A stretch of 64,000 bases of DNA from Flavobacteriales bacterium (GCA_947444925.1 CANFBW010000004.1:1-64000), one strand, 5' to 3'; shown: positions 43,519-53,003, counted from the stretch's first letter. Notes: generated from the sequence alone by a model not told the origin. Program-made: numbers and translations.

Positions 43519-45159
43519 ATGAAATCAATAACTCTACTCTTTTTTACTTTCAGTTTTACATTGGGATTTTCTCAATGGTCTACCGATTCAACTCTGAATA
43601 ATGCAATCTGTACAGAGATGTATGATCAGCAGGACTTAAAAATAACAGAAGATGGTAAAGGTGGTGCCATTGTCTCATGGCTGGATTATCGCAATGATCC
43701 TTTATTAAAGGCAGGAGATGTATTTGTGCAAAGAATTGATGCAAACGGTTTTGTTAAATGGATTGCCAATGGCGTTGCTGTTTGCACTAATGCGAGTGAT
43801 CAATACGGTATAGTGATTGAATCAGATGGTGTTGGTGGGGCATATTTAGCGTGGGTTGACAGACGCAGTGGAAATAGGGACATTTATGCTCAGCATCTTG
43901 ATTCAAATGGTGTAGCAAAATGGACTGCTGATGGTATTGCTGTTTGTACCACTGTTCAAACACAGCAAAATGTTCGTATCGTGAGCAATGGAGTTGATGG
44001 GTGTATACTCGTTTGGGAAGATCAAGTAAGTACCTTTGACGTGTTTGTTCAAAAATTAAATGATAAAGGAATAGTACAATGGACAGCTCAAGGTGTTAAT
44101 ATAAGTTCTTCTTTGGGTGATCAAATAAATCCTAAAGCTGTGAGTGACCAAGCGGGTGGCGTAATAGTAACATGGCAAGATAAAAGAAATGGTTCGGACT
44201 ACGACATCTACGCTCAGCGTATTTCAACGGATGGGATTGCACTTTGGACAGCCAATGGAAAAGTGATTTGTAATTATGCAGGAACACAATCGAATCCTAA
44301 AATCGCCAGTGATTTTAATGGTGGAGCTGTGATTGCGTGGCAAGATAAACGAAATGGTTTGGATTACGATATTTACGCTCAGTATATCAAGGGGGATGGC
44401 GCCACTTCTTGGTTGGCAGGTGGTAAAGCAGTGAGCGCCGCAACTGGTTCACAATCGGCAATAGACATGACGTCTGAGCTTGGCTCTGGCGTGGTACTTA
44501 CCTGGAAAGATTCCCGTCAAGGAAATTCAGATATTTATGCTCAAAAAATTAATTTTTCGGGTGCTATTCAATGGTTGGCCAATGGAATGGTGGTGGTGAA
44601 TTCGGTTTTTGATCAAATAAATCCGAATGTCATTTCTGATGATAACGGTGGAGCTATTGTAACATGGCAAGATTCAAGCTCAGGAAGTTGGGATATTCGC
44701 GCACAACATCTTTTGTCGGTAGGTACTTTGGATTGGAATGTTGCTGGTAAATTTGTTTCTGCAGCTACTAACCATCAAGTGTCTCCAAAAAATTGTAGCG
44801 ATGGTAATGGTGGTAGCATTTTTGCTTTTCAGGATTTTAGAAACGGCAGCAACTATGATATTTATGCTTATAAAATTCAAATAGAAAAAAGTAGTGCAGC
44901 GACCTTTGAATATCATCTTGAAATCGTAAGTATTTTTCCTAATCCATCCAATGGTGTAGTGAATTTTGAGGTTTTGACCCCTTCTTCTTCTTCTTCTTAT
45001 CGATTGACGATGTACAATTCTTTGGGAGAGCAATTTTCAACAAGCAATTTCCAGCAGCATTTTAGTACTGGTGATTTAAGCAGTGGAATATATTTTTATA
45101 ACATAAGTGATTCGTTTAGCAATGAATCCGTTACAAGTGGTAAAATCATAGTAGAGTAA
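43519..45159 (+). CDS. T9SS-secreted beta-propeller-like repeat protein
   Basis: 546 residues: signal peptide (LLFFTFSFTLGFSQ), about eight repeats of 52-56 residues, and a C-terminal type IX sorting domain (VSIFPNPSNGVVNFEVL, then SGIYFYNISD, with SGKIIVE at the end). Each repeat has the pattern GG-x-hydrophobic-x-W-x-D-x-R-x-G-x-x-D-I-Y-A-Q followed by G-x-x-W-x-x-x-G. Eight W-D-containing blades suggest a beta-propeller or a calcium-binding repeat array on the cell surface. Function unknown. Gene context links it to the CotH/polyphosphate genes downstream. Confidence 0.86.
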   Translation: MKSITLLFFTFSFTLGFSQWSTDSTLNNAICTEMYDQQDLKITEDGKGGAIVSWLDYRNDPLLKAGDVFVQRIDANGFVKWIANGVAVCTNASDQYGIVIESDGVGGAYLAWVDRRSGNRDIYAQHLDSNGVAKWTADGIAVCTTVQTQQNVRIVSNGVDGCILVWEDQVSTFDVFVQKLNDKGIVQWTAQGVNISSSLGDQINPKAVSDQAGGVIVTWQDKRNGSDYDIYAQRISTDGIALWTANGKVICNYAGTQSNPKIASDFNGGAVIAWQDKRNGLDYDIYAQYIKGDGATSWLAGGKAVSAATGSQSAIDMTSELGSGVVLTWKDSRQGNSDIYAQKINFSGAIQWLANGMVVVNSVFDQINPNVISDDNGGAIVTWQDSSSGSWDIRAQHLLSVGTLDWNVAGKFVSAATNHQVSPKNCSDGNGGSIFAFQDFRNGSNYDIYAYKIQIEKSSAATFEYHLEIVSIFPNPSNGVVNFEVLTPSSSSSYRLTMYNSLGEQFSTSNFQQHFSTGDLSSGIYFYNISDSFSNESVTSGKIIVE

Positions 45160-45166
45160 GTATTGT

Positions 45167-45652
45167 ATGATGAAAAAAGGATTTTTTGCAACCGTTTTAT
45201 TTCTTGTGCTAAGTGTTTTTCAACTTTCTGCACAAAGTAAAAAGGAAATAAAGAAATACAGTATTAAATGCAGTATCTCCACTGTTTATGAGGAAGGTAA
45301 ATATGTTAATGATAAAAAGACAACTTTTGATAAGGAAGGGAATGTAATTGAAGAGATAGAATATGGAAAGGGTGGGGAGATCAAATCAATTAAAAGAACT
45401 AAATATAATTCTGAAGGAGATGAGATAGAGGAGCTAGAGTACAATGGAGTAAGTGAACTCGAGGAAAGAAAAGTGTATAAATACAATTCTTTAGGCGAAA
45501 AGGTAGAAGAAACAATATACGATGGAATGGGGAAAGTGAAAAAGCGACATGTTTATACTTACAATGCGCAAGGGTTGAAATCAGAGAAGAAAACATACGA
45601 TGCTGCAGGTAAATACATTGCCAGTAAAAAATTTCAGTATGAAGTTAAATAA
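45167..45652 (+). CDS. Secreted YD-like repeat protein
   Basis: 161 residues with a signal peptide (MKKGFFATVLFLVLSVFQLS) and about four repeats of about 22 residues of the form Y-N/D-x-x-G-x-x-x-E-E-x-x-Y, such as KYNSEGDEIEELEYNGV, KYNSLGEKVEETIYDGM and TYNAQGLKSEKKTYDAA. This is the RHS/YD beta-strand pattern. Highly charged (Lys/Glu). Overlaps the start of the VTC gene by 14 bases, so they are translated from one message. Function unknown. Confidence 0.75.
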   Translation: MMKKGFFATVLFLVLSVFQLSAQSKKEIKKYSIKCSISTVYEEGKYVNDKKTTFDKEGNVIEEIEYGKGGEIKSIKRTKYNSEGDEIEELEYNGVSELEERKVYKYNSLGEKVEETIYDGMGKVKKRHVYTYNAQGLKSEKKTYDAAGKYIASKKFQYEVK

Positions 45653-46400
45653 TGATGAAAATATGTTGAACATTAATCTTGATTCTTTTGAAGTTATAGG
45701 CTTGAAGGATATGGATCGTGTGAAGCTTATGAATCGTATTGATAGCAAATACACGTTTAGCATCGGACAACTTTCTTCCATCATCGCGCAGTTGCAACCT
45801 TATTATTATGTAGTAGAGATTGCTGCTAAAAATTGGAGTACCTACGAAACTTTGTATTACGACACATCTGATTTTCGATTGTATCACAAACACCAAAATG
45901 GTGCATTGAACAGGTTTAAAATCCGTCATCGAACATATGTAGATAGTCAGTTAGGTTTTTTAGAAGTGAAATTTAAAAACAATAAAGGGCGCACGAACAA
46001 AGAGAGAATTAAGGCAAGTGCTGTTCCATATTCATGGGAAGAAAATCAATTTTGTTTTTTAGAAAAAGAATTGAATTTTGATCCGCAAACTTTACAGCCT
46101 GTTTTATGGATCAATTACAAGCGATTGACTTTGGTTAATAAAGTGAGTGCCGAACGTGTTACTATTGATGTTTCGATGGAGTTTATTAAGGATGGTGTTT
46201 CTCAAACATTAAATAATTTAGTGATTGCTGAAGTAAAGCAAGAGAAAAAACAACATTCTCCCTTTGTGAAAGTTATGAAGGCTTTGCACTTACGTGAAGG
46301 ATCAATTAGTAAATATTGCTTGGGTGTTTGCTATATGCAAACCGATATAAAAAGAAATAATTTCAAAGAAAAACTTAATAATTTAAAATATATTTTGTGA
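45639..46400 (+). CDS. VTC-domain polyphosphate polymerase
   Basis: 253 residues. It has the tunnel-fold motifs of VTC polyphosphate polymerases: RIDSKYTF near residue 32, the tyrosine-rich YETLYYDTSDF, KIRHRTYVD with basic substrate ligands, FLEVKFKNNKGRTNKERI, and VIAEVKQEKK. It should make inorganic polyphosphate from ATP at the inner face of the membrane, possibly coupled to export. Followed without gap by DUF4956 (TGATG, one shared base), the usual partner of bacterial VTC proteins. An ATG 8 codons later is possible. Confidence 0.86.
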   Translation: MKLNNDENMLNINLDSFEVIGLKDMDRVKLMNRIDSKYTFSIGQLSSIIAQLQPYYYVVEIAAKNWSTYETLYYDTSDFRLYHKHQNGALNRFKIRHRTYVDSQLGFLEVKFKNNKGRTNKERIKASAVPYSWEENQFCFLEKELNFDPQTLQPVLWINYKRLTLVNKVSAERVTIDVSMEFIKDGVSQTLNNLVIAEVKQEKKQHSPFVKVMKALHLREGSISKYCLGVCYMQTDIKRNNFKEKLNNLKYIL

Positions 46401-47044
46401 TGGTGCTTTTAGATATAATGACGGATGATACTGCTATACATGGTGTAGATGCTCTTCAAAAAATTTCAGGAAAATTTGCCTGGCGCTTACTCATTGATTT
46501 CGCTTCTGTGTTCATTTTAATACGGTTTATCTATTATAAAATTTACAAAAGCACCGAGCTTTTTTTTACCTTTTTTATTTTCAATTTGGTGATTTTCTTA
46601 ATTGCTTTTATGCTTAATAAAGTGGATTTATCCATGGGGGCTGCTTTTGGTTTGTTTGCTGTTTTTTCAATGCTGCGCTACCGCACCGAAGACATTTCTA
46701 TAAAAGACATGACTTATTTGTTTTTGGTAATTGCATTAGGTTTAATGTCGGCAGTTACTAAAATTAAAGACACCAGTGATGCCTTGGAATATCTTTTTTT
46801 AGGAGGAGTTAACGTCACGATTTTGCTCATCACTTATTTTTTGGAGAGCTCCACTTTAATGAGGAAGGAAGGAACTAAAATTGTAATTTATGATAATGTG
46901 GAACTAATAAAGGAGGGTAGACATAATGAATTAATTGCCGACTTAAGTCTGAAAACAGGCGTTACTGTGCATAGATATACTATTCAAAGAGTTGATTTTT
47001 TAAGAGATAGTGTTCAAATAAAAATTCATTTTTTTGAAAAATAA
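46400..47044 (+). CDS. DUF4956 integral membrane protein
   Basis: 214 residues with about four membrane helices near residues 24-135 (LLIDFASVFILIRFIYYKIY, FTFFIFNLVIFLIAFMLNKV, and others), then a soluble C-terminal domain (IVIYDNVELIKEGRHNELIA, VTVHRYTIQRVDFLRDSVQI). This is the DUF4956 pattern, a family that co-occurs with VTC polymerases and is proposed to work with them in polyphosphate handling; its role is not established. Translationally coupled to the VTC gene. Confidence 0.85.
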   Translation: MVLLDIMTDDTAIHGVDALQKISGKFAWRLLIDFASVFILIRFIYYKIYKSTELFFTFFIFNLVIFLIAFMLNKVDLSMGAAFGLFAVFSMLRYRTEDISIKDMTYLFLVIALGLMSAVTKIKDTSDALEYLFLGGVNVTILLITYFLESSTLMRKEGTKIVIYDNVELIKEGRHNELIADLSLKTGVTVHRYTIQRVDFLRDSVQIKIHFFEK

Positions 47045-47056
47045 ATTTCGTAAATA

Positions 47057-47779
47057 ATGAGCAGTAGTTTCAAAAAGCTAATTTCATTCTTGAGTTGTTT
47101 AATGTTGTTATCCTATTGCTCTGCACAAATTATTTACGCAAACGATGCTCAGTTAAGGACGGATGTTTCGCTAAGTAAAAAATTAAATGATTTTTTTTCT
47201 TTGCAAGTGCAGGAACAGGCGCGATGGTCGAATAACATTTCGTCTTTCGAGCGGGCAAGTACCGATTTGAGTTTTTCATGTGCAATCAATAAAAGATTAA
47301 AAATCACCAGTGGATATGTACATATCTACAAAATGAAAAATGCGATCGATGCAAGCATTCGCCATCGTTTTTATCTGTCGCTAACACTTAAAGCCGACTA
47401 TTATTTATGGAAATTTCAATACCGCTGCCAGCTGCAAAATCAGCTGAATGATCCATTCTTCTCAAAATATGGAACGACCAATTATATTTACAATCGACAT
47501 AAAATAACTGTTAAGTATGAAATTTCTAAAAGGCTTAGTGTTTATTTAGCTGATGAGCTTTATTTGCCTCTAAATAATCCTGGCTTGTTAGGCTTTGATA
47601 GAAATAGATTTTATGTAGGCTGCACTTACAAAATTTCAAAGAAACAAAGTGTTGATGTTTATTTTATGAATCAACGGAAACTGCAATTTAACGACTGGCC
47701 GAAGTACGGTGCTGATTTTTCTGAGAATGGATTTACCTCTGATTATGTTTGTGGATTGTCATATGCTGTTGAATTCTAA
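47057..47779 (+). CDS. DUF2490-like outer-membrane beta-barrel protein
   Basis: 240 residues with a signal peptide (KLISFLSCLMLLSYCSAQ) and repeated aromatic-edged strands (FERASTDLSFSCAINKRLKI, FYLSLTLKADYYLWKFQYRC, RNRFYVGCTYKISKKQSVDV) ending in Phe (YAVEF), as required for outer-membrane insertion by BAM. It resembles DUF2490. Placed in the polyphosphate operon, it may be an outer-membrane exit or anchor; this is inference. Confidence 0.78.
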   Translation: MSSSFKKLISFLSCLMLLSYCSAQIIYANDAQLRTDVSLSKKLNDFFSLQVQEQARWSNNISSFERASTDLSFSCAINKRLKITSGYVHIYKMKNAIDASIRHRFYLSLTLKADYYLWKFQYRCQLQNQLNDPFFSKYGTTNYIYNRHKITVKYEISKRLSVYLADELYLPLNNPGLLGFDRNRFYVGCTYKISKKQSVDVYFMNQRKLQFNDWPKYGADFSENGFTSDYVCGLSYAVEF

Positions 47780-47855
47780 AAGTAGCTTTGTTGCAAAAAA
47801 TAATAATGGAATACCTGTTTTTTTTGCTATTTTAAAGCACCTATACACTCTACTT

Positions 47856-50702
47856 ATGAATAAAAAATTACTGTCGGTGCTGCCGATGATCACATTAAGT
47901 GCGTTTTGCTTAGCTCAAATAGCTGTTCCCCCTAATACAATCAGTACTAACTTCAACAGCGGGTATTATAATGCAACATTTACATTGCAGGTTAATTCAA
48001 CAAAAATCGGTGATACTATTTTGTATACTTTGTATGGGAGTGATCCTCGCATTGCACTTGGTGCGGTTACTAAATACACTCCTTTTACTATCGTTATAGA
48101 TCCGACGTCAACTACTGGCAGAGATAAAACTCCGGCTGTTACCCTTCGCCTCACAAAAAAAACCAACGGACAGTTCACTGTTCCTATCAGTAAAACATAC
48201 ATATTCCTCGATGCTGTTAAAACGCAAGGTAATCCCGCAGGATCCTATTGGCCAGCTCCAAATCCAATCAATGATCAGGTATTGGATTACGATATGGATA
48301 GCAAAGTAGTCAACGATAATTTGTACAAAGATTCTATTGATGATGCATTGTTGCAAATTCCTAGTATTTCTATCATCACCAAACAAACTAATTTAACAGA
48401 TGCAGCTACAGGAATCTATGTTAATCCATCGGGTGAAGGTAAAGCTTGGGAGCGTGAAGCTTCCGTTGAATTAATTAATCCCGACAATAGTCAGGGATTT
48501 CAGGTTGAAGCGGGTTTGCGAATTCGCGGTGGATACAGTAGAAGTACTGATAATCCGAAACATGCGTTTCGATTATTTTTCAGAAATGAATATGGTTATG
48601 GAAAACTGAAATTCCCATTGTTTGGTCAAGAAGGACATGATGAATTTGATAAAATTGATTTGCGTACGAGTCAAAATTACTCGTGGAGCTTCGCTGGTAG
48701 TTCACGAAATACCATTCTTCGTGATATATTTAGTAGGGATCTTCAAGGGGCTATGCTCCAGCCTTATACCAAAGGGCGTTTTTATCATTTGTACTTAAAC
48801 GGAATGTACTGGGGGATTTATCAAACTGATGAAAGGCCATCGGCAGATTTTGGTGAAAGTTATATTGGTGGAAAAGCAGAAGATTATGACGTGATAAAAG
48901 TGGAAACTAATAATGGCTATACCATTGAAGCTACTGATGGTAATTTAAATGCTTGGGAATCTGTATGGAATTTATGTCAGCAAGGTTTTTCATCCAACGA
49001 CAATTATTTTATGTTGCAAGGATTAGATAATGCAGGGAAGAGAGATTCTACATTACCTGTTTTGGTTGATGTCGAAAATCTAATTGACTATATGCTGCTT
49101 ATATTTTATACCGGAAATGTTGATGCTCCAGTTTCTGAATTTTTAGGTAATGCTTCGCCCAATAATTTTTATGCGATCAGAAACAGAAATGGCAAAAAGG
49201 GCTTTAAGTTTATCGCCCACGATAGTGAACATACTTTATTGGTTCAGCCTGGTGATGCCGGATCGGGGATCAATGAAAATCGTGTAAACATTGGCAGCAA
49301 TGGTGAAATGGTGGTGACTGATTTTTCTAAATTTCAGCCGCAGTGGCTCCATTACAAATTGTGTTCTAACGCCAATTACCGTGCACTTTTTGCAGATAAG
49401 GTGTACAAACACTTTTACAATAATGGTGCGATGACCGTTGGAAATATGCAAAAGCTTTTCAGAAAACGCGCTGCCGAAATTCAAACGGCCATCATCGCTG
49501 AGTCGGCGCGTTGGGGCGATGCTCAATCACAATGGTCGGCACACACCAAAGCAAACGACTGGTTGCCCGAAGTGAATAACATCCTGAATAACTTTTTTTC
49601 ACCTCGAAGAGATATCGTTTTGACGCAGCTAATTGATGAAAATTTATTTAGCACGCTTCATGCGCCAATTTTCATTTTTCAAGATGTTGCTTTTGAAAGC
49701 GCCGTGTTGAAAACCACAACTATCAGCAATCTGAAGTTTAACAATGACAACGGAAAAGGAGTCATCTATTATACTTTCGATGGAAGTGACCCACGAAGCA
49801 TTGATGATGTAATTGCTTCTTCAGCTATACAAATGAGCAACAATGGTGTGTTTTCTTTAAATGCAGGAGGAGTTATGAAAGCACGTATTTATTACAACGG
49901 ACAATGGAGTCCCTTGCATCAGTTGACAATATATATTCCAGCTCAACTAGAAAAATTGAAAATAACTGAAATTCATTTCCACCCTAAATCAAATGATATA
50001 GCTACCGCCGCAAAGGATTTAGAATTTATTGAATTGAAAAACACTGGTAACACACCATTGAATTTAAGCGGATTGTCTTTTGCTAGTGGTATTGATTATT
50101 CTTTTCCGGAAGGAACGGTGATACAAGCTGGATCTTTTATAGTATTGGCTGCTCAGGATTCGGTATTTAAAGCCAATTACAAATTCAGTCCCTTTGGTGA
50201 GTACGATCGTAATTTAAGCGATGGAGGTGATGAATTACTTTTGAAACTCGCTAACGGCGATACTTTAATTGATATACAGTATCTCAATATTACTCCATGG
50301 CCAACGCAGGCCAACGGATTTGGGCCTACCATGGTAACAACTTTAATTAATCCTATTGGTAATCAAAACGATGGAACTAAATGGGTGGCGTCTTATGCTG
50401 TAAATGGCTCTCCGGGAGCCGATGAGTCACTTCCAAATAGTGGTGCTCATACACAAAATGTTTACGCTAAAATATATCCTAATCCTTTTAATGATATTGT
50501 TGTGGTTGAGCTTTCCTCGTCATCATCCAATGAATATGAAGTGCTTGTTCAAAATGCATTGGGCGAAAATGTGCAAAGAACCTTGATTTACGGATCAATA
50601 CCTTCTACTATAAAATTCAGTGAATTGCCTGAAGGGCTGTACTTTATGAGCATCAGTAATCCGAATTTCAAACAAACGGTGAAGTTGGTGAAAACAAATT
50701 GA
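47856..50702 (+). CDS. Secreted CotH-kinase / lamin-tail protein with T9SS signal
   Basis: 948 residues. Signal peptide (MNKKLLSVLPMITLSAFCLA), a chitobiase C-terminal-like domain (TLQVNSTKIGDTILYTLYGS), the CotH kinase domain at about residues 150-500 (LRIRGGYSRSTDNPKHAFRL, YLNGMYWGIYQTDERPS, KFIAHDSEHTLL with the catalytic-type Asp), another chitobiase-like strand set (IYYTFDGSDPRS), a lamin-tail domain (KLKITEIHFHPKS, DLEFIELKNTGNTPLNLSGL) and a C-terminal Por sorting domain (KIYPNPFNDIVVVEL). CotH is an atypical kinase fold that phosphorylates spore coat proteins in Bacillus. Here it would act outside the cell. An upstream in-frame ORF extension is spurious. Confidence 0.9.
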   Translation: MNKKLLSVLPMITLSAFCLAQIAVPPNTISTNFNSGYYNATFTLQVNSTKIGDTILYTLYGSDPRIALGAVTKYTPFTIVIDPTSTTGRDKTPAVTLRLTKKTNGQFTVPISKTYIFLDAVKTQGNPAGSYWPAPNPINDQVLDYDMDSKVVNDNLYKDSIDDALLQIPSISIITKQTNLTDAATGIYVNPSGEGKAWEREASVELINPDNSQGFQVEAGLRIRGGYSRSTDNPKHAFRLFFRNEYGYGKLKFPLFGQEGHDEFDKIDLRTSQNYSWSFAGSSRNTILRDIFSRDLQGAMLQPYTKGRFYHLYLNGMYWGIYQTDERPSADFGESYIGGKAEDYDVIKVETNNGYTIEATDGNLNAWESVWNLCQQGFSSNDNYFMLQGLDNAGKRDSTLPVLVDVENLIDYMLLIFYTGNVDAPVSEFLGNASPNNFYAIRNRNGKKGFKFIAHDSEHTLLVQPGDAGSGINENRVNIGSNGEMVVTDFSKFQPQWLHYKLCSNANYRALFADKVYKHFYNNGAMTVGNMQKLFRKRAAEIQTAIIAESARWGDAQSQWSAHTKANDWLPEVNNILNNFFSPRRDIVLTQLIDENLFSTLHAPIFIFQDVAFESAVLKTTTISNLKFNNDNGKGVIYYTFDGSDPRSIDDVIASSAIQMSNNGVFSLNAGGVMKARIYYNGQWSPLHQLTIYIPAQLEKLKITEIHFHPKSNDIATAAKDLEFIELKNTGNTPLNLSGLSFASGIDYSFPEGTVIQAGSFIVLAAQDSVFKANYKFSPFGEYDRNLSDGGDELLLKLANGDTLIDIQYLNITPWPTQANGFGPTMVTTLINPIGNQNDGTKWVASYAVNGSPGADESLPNSGAHTQNVYAKIYPNPFNDIVVVELSSSSSNEYEVLVQNALGENVQRTLIYGSIPSTIKFSELPEGLYFMSISNPNFKQTVKLVKTN

Positions 50703-50732
50703 ACGCAGTATTTCAGGAGTCCGTCATTGGGT

Positions 50733-50824
50733 AATTGTCTGAATCTTGATTCACGTGATGAAAGGATTTAAGTAGGTGTAGTCGAGACAATCTTTTACTT
50801 AAGTGAATCAAGATTCAGACAATT
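50733..50824. repeat. Long imperfect palindrome (22-bp arms)
   Basis: Bases 50733-50754 and 50803-50824 are a perfect 22-bp inverted repeat. Inside, TTAAGTA (50768-50774) pairs with TACTTAA (50796-50802), which abuts the outer right arm, leaving a 13-base bulge on the left. The folded element is 92 bases. No T-run follows on either side, so it is not a standard terminator. A miniature transposable element or a structured RNA is possible. Confidence 0.65.
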
Positions 50825-50867
50825 CGAAAAAATCTTCAGATTAACATTAATTTTATTTTCAACTCTC

Positions 50868-50875
50868 TATATTCG
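50868..50875 (+). promoter_or_regulatory. Putative -7 box of the ctp protease gene
   Basis: TATATTCG, a TAnnTTCG variant, 28 bases before the ATG at 50904. It lies directly after the large palindrome. Confidence 0.4.
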
Positions 50876-50903
50876 TGCTGCAATATTAATTTACTCTTGT
50901 TCT

Positions 50904-53003
50904 ATGTTTATGAAATTGAAATTAGCTCTGCTAGCCTTACTTGTCTTTTGTGGTGTTGTAGGTTTTTATACTTTAAAGAAAGAGGAGAAGCTCACTAAAG
51001 AACAAGTCATCATAGGCTATGTCTTTAAAGTGACCGATGCTTACCACTATCTGCCAATGAAGATAGACGACGCCTATTCTGGAAAAGCCTTTAAACAATA
51101 TTTGAAAGCCCTTGATTACAACAAAAGAATACTCTTGCTTTCTGATGTAAAGCAGTTGAAAAAATACGAAATGAGTATTGATGATGAAATTAACAATGCT
51201 GCACCTTTAGATTTGTTTGAAAATGCACTGGCGCTGATTCAAAAAAGAGAGCAAGAAATACGCCCGTACTACAAAGAGATGTTGTTGTCAGCAATGGATT
51301 TCAATGTTAAAGAAAGCGTTGAGAACGATCCTGACAAAAGAGAATTCCCTAAAAATGAAGGTGAACGTAAAGAATTGTGGCGTAAATTACTGAAGTTACA
51401 AGTGTTGTCGCGGTACTACAATTTAAAGGAAGCGCAAAGTGCCGATAGCATTAAAGTAAAGAAGAGCGATGTTGATCTTGAAAAAGAAGCGCGTGAAAAA
51501 GTATTGAAGAGTTACGAAGAATGGACTAAAAATATTGAGCAGGTTGACCGCATGGAGCGATTTTCCACTTACGTAAACGCACTGCTCAGCGTATACGATC
51601 CGCATACGTCTTACTTCGCGCCGCGCGCCAAACAAGATTTTGATATTTCTATGACTGGGCGTCTTGAAGGTATTGGTGCTACTTTGTCGGTAAAAGACGG
51701 CTATGTAAAAGTCAATGAAATTATTCCGGGCAGTGCCTCAGCACGTCAAGGCGAATTGGAAGCCGGCGATTTGATTTCTGAGGTAGCTCAAGGTGCGGCC
51801 AAAGCAATAGATGTTGTTGACATGCGTCTTGATAAAGTGGTAAGCATGATCCGCGGACCAAAAGGAACTGAGGTTCGATTGACAGTGAAGAAAATTGATG
51901 GCACCACACGCATTATCAAAATCATCAGAGATGTGGTAGTCATTGAAGAAACCTACGCCAAATCGGCTATTTTGCAAAAAAGTGGCGGCGAAGCGCGATA
52001 CGGATACATTGATATTCCGCAGTTTTATGCCGATTTTTCAGGCAAGGGCGGGCGCAATTGTTCCGATGATTTACTCATTGAAGTAGAGCGCTTGTCGAAA
52101 GAAAATACAAAAGGCACTATCATTGACTTGCGCAACAATGGCGGTGGATCCCTGCAAGATTGTGTTAAAATGGTGGGCTTGTTTATTGAGTCGGGACCAG
52201 TAGTTATTGTTGACGACAAAAGTGGCGAAAGTCAAGCCTACACGGATCCTGATCCACGCATCCGCGACGCCAAACCCTTGATTGTTTTAGTAAATGGTTT
52301 TAGTGCCAGTGCTTCTGAAATTTTTGCCGCAGCCATTCAAGATTACCACAGAGGCGTGGTGATGGGTACCGCCTCCACTTTTGGCAAAGGCAGTGTACAG
52401 CGCTTTTTCGAATTAGATGAGTTTATGCCCGATCAGGCAGAATACACCTCTGCGAAGCCTATGGGTGCAGTGAAGCTTACCATGTCAAAATTCTTTAGAA
52501 TCAATGGTGGCGCTACGCAATTGAAAGGCGTGGTGCCTGATATTGTGCTTCCTGATGCTTACTCAAATATGAAGCTGGGCGAAAAAGAGGAGGACTTTGC
52601 CATGCCGTGGACTAAAATAAATCCCGCATCATACCAGTTGTACAAAAGCGAGCCAAACTACAAAGAATTGGGCTCTGCCTTGGTGCAGCGCATTGATACT
52701 ACTGCCTATTTCAAACTACTGAACGCACACTTGGCGCTCATGAAAAAGGAGGAGGAAAATACTTTGCAGAGTTTGAAATACGTTGACTATGCGGCCGAGT
52801 CAAAAGCGATTGAAAGCAGCAGTAATGCATTGAATGGCGTGTCTAAAAGAGCAAACGGTCTCAAAATTGATTTCCTTCACGATGAGCAAGAAGCGATCAA
52901 AACTGATAAAGTGAAAAAAGAAAGATTGGAAAATTTTCACAAAACATTATTGCAAGATGCGTACATCTACCAAGCGTTAATTGCCTTGTCTGAAATGCAT
53001 TAG
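50904..53003 (+). CDS. C-terminal processing (tail-specific) protease, Prc-like
   Basis: 699-residue periplasmic serine protease of the S41A family. N-terminal signal-anchor (LKLALLALLVFCGVVGFYTL), helical N-domain, PDZ domain (GRLEGIGATLSVKDGYVKVN, then ASARQGELEAGDLI), and the catalytic domain: NGFSASASEIFAAAIQDYHR with nucleophile Ser and GTASTFGKGSVQ with general-base Lys. Long C-terminal helical part (DUF3340-like). Size and order match E. coli Prc and Bacteroidota tail-specific proteases that process periplasmic proteins. Convergent with a tiny membrane protein gene (4-base overlap). Confidence 0.94.
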   Translation: MFMKLKLALLALLVFCGVVGFYTLKKEEKLTKEQVIIGYVFKVTDAYHYLPMKIDDAYSGKAFKQYLKALDYNKRILLLSDVKQLKKYEMSIDDEINNAAPLDLFENALALIQKREQEIRPYYKEMLLSAMDFNVKESVENDPDKREFPKNEGERKELWRKLLKLQVLSRYYNLKEAQSADSIKVKKSDVDLEKEAREKVLKSYEEWTKNIEQVDRMERFSTYVNALLSVYDPHTSYFAPRAKQDFDISMTGRLEGIGATLSVKDGYVKVNEIIPGSASARQGELEAGDLISEVAQGAAKAIDVVDMRLDKVVSMIRGPKGTEVRLTVKKIDGTTRIIKIIRDVVVIEETYAKSAILQKSGGEARYGYIDIPQFYADFSGKGGRNCSDDLLIEVERLSKENTKGTIIDLRNNGGGSLQDCVKMVGLFIESGPVVIVDDKSGESQAYTDPDPRIRDAKPLIVLVNGFSASASEIFAAAIQDYHRGVVMGTASTFGKGSVQRFFELDEFMPDQAEYTSAKPMGAVKLTMSKFFRINGGATQLKGVVPDIVLPDAYSNMKLGEKEEDFAMPWTKINPASYQLYKSEPNYKELGSALVQRIDTTAYFKLLNAHLALMKKEEENTLQSLKYVDYAAESKAIESSSNALNGVSKRANGLKIDFLHDEQEAIKTDKVKKERLENFHKTLLQDAYIYQALIALSEMH

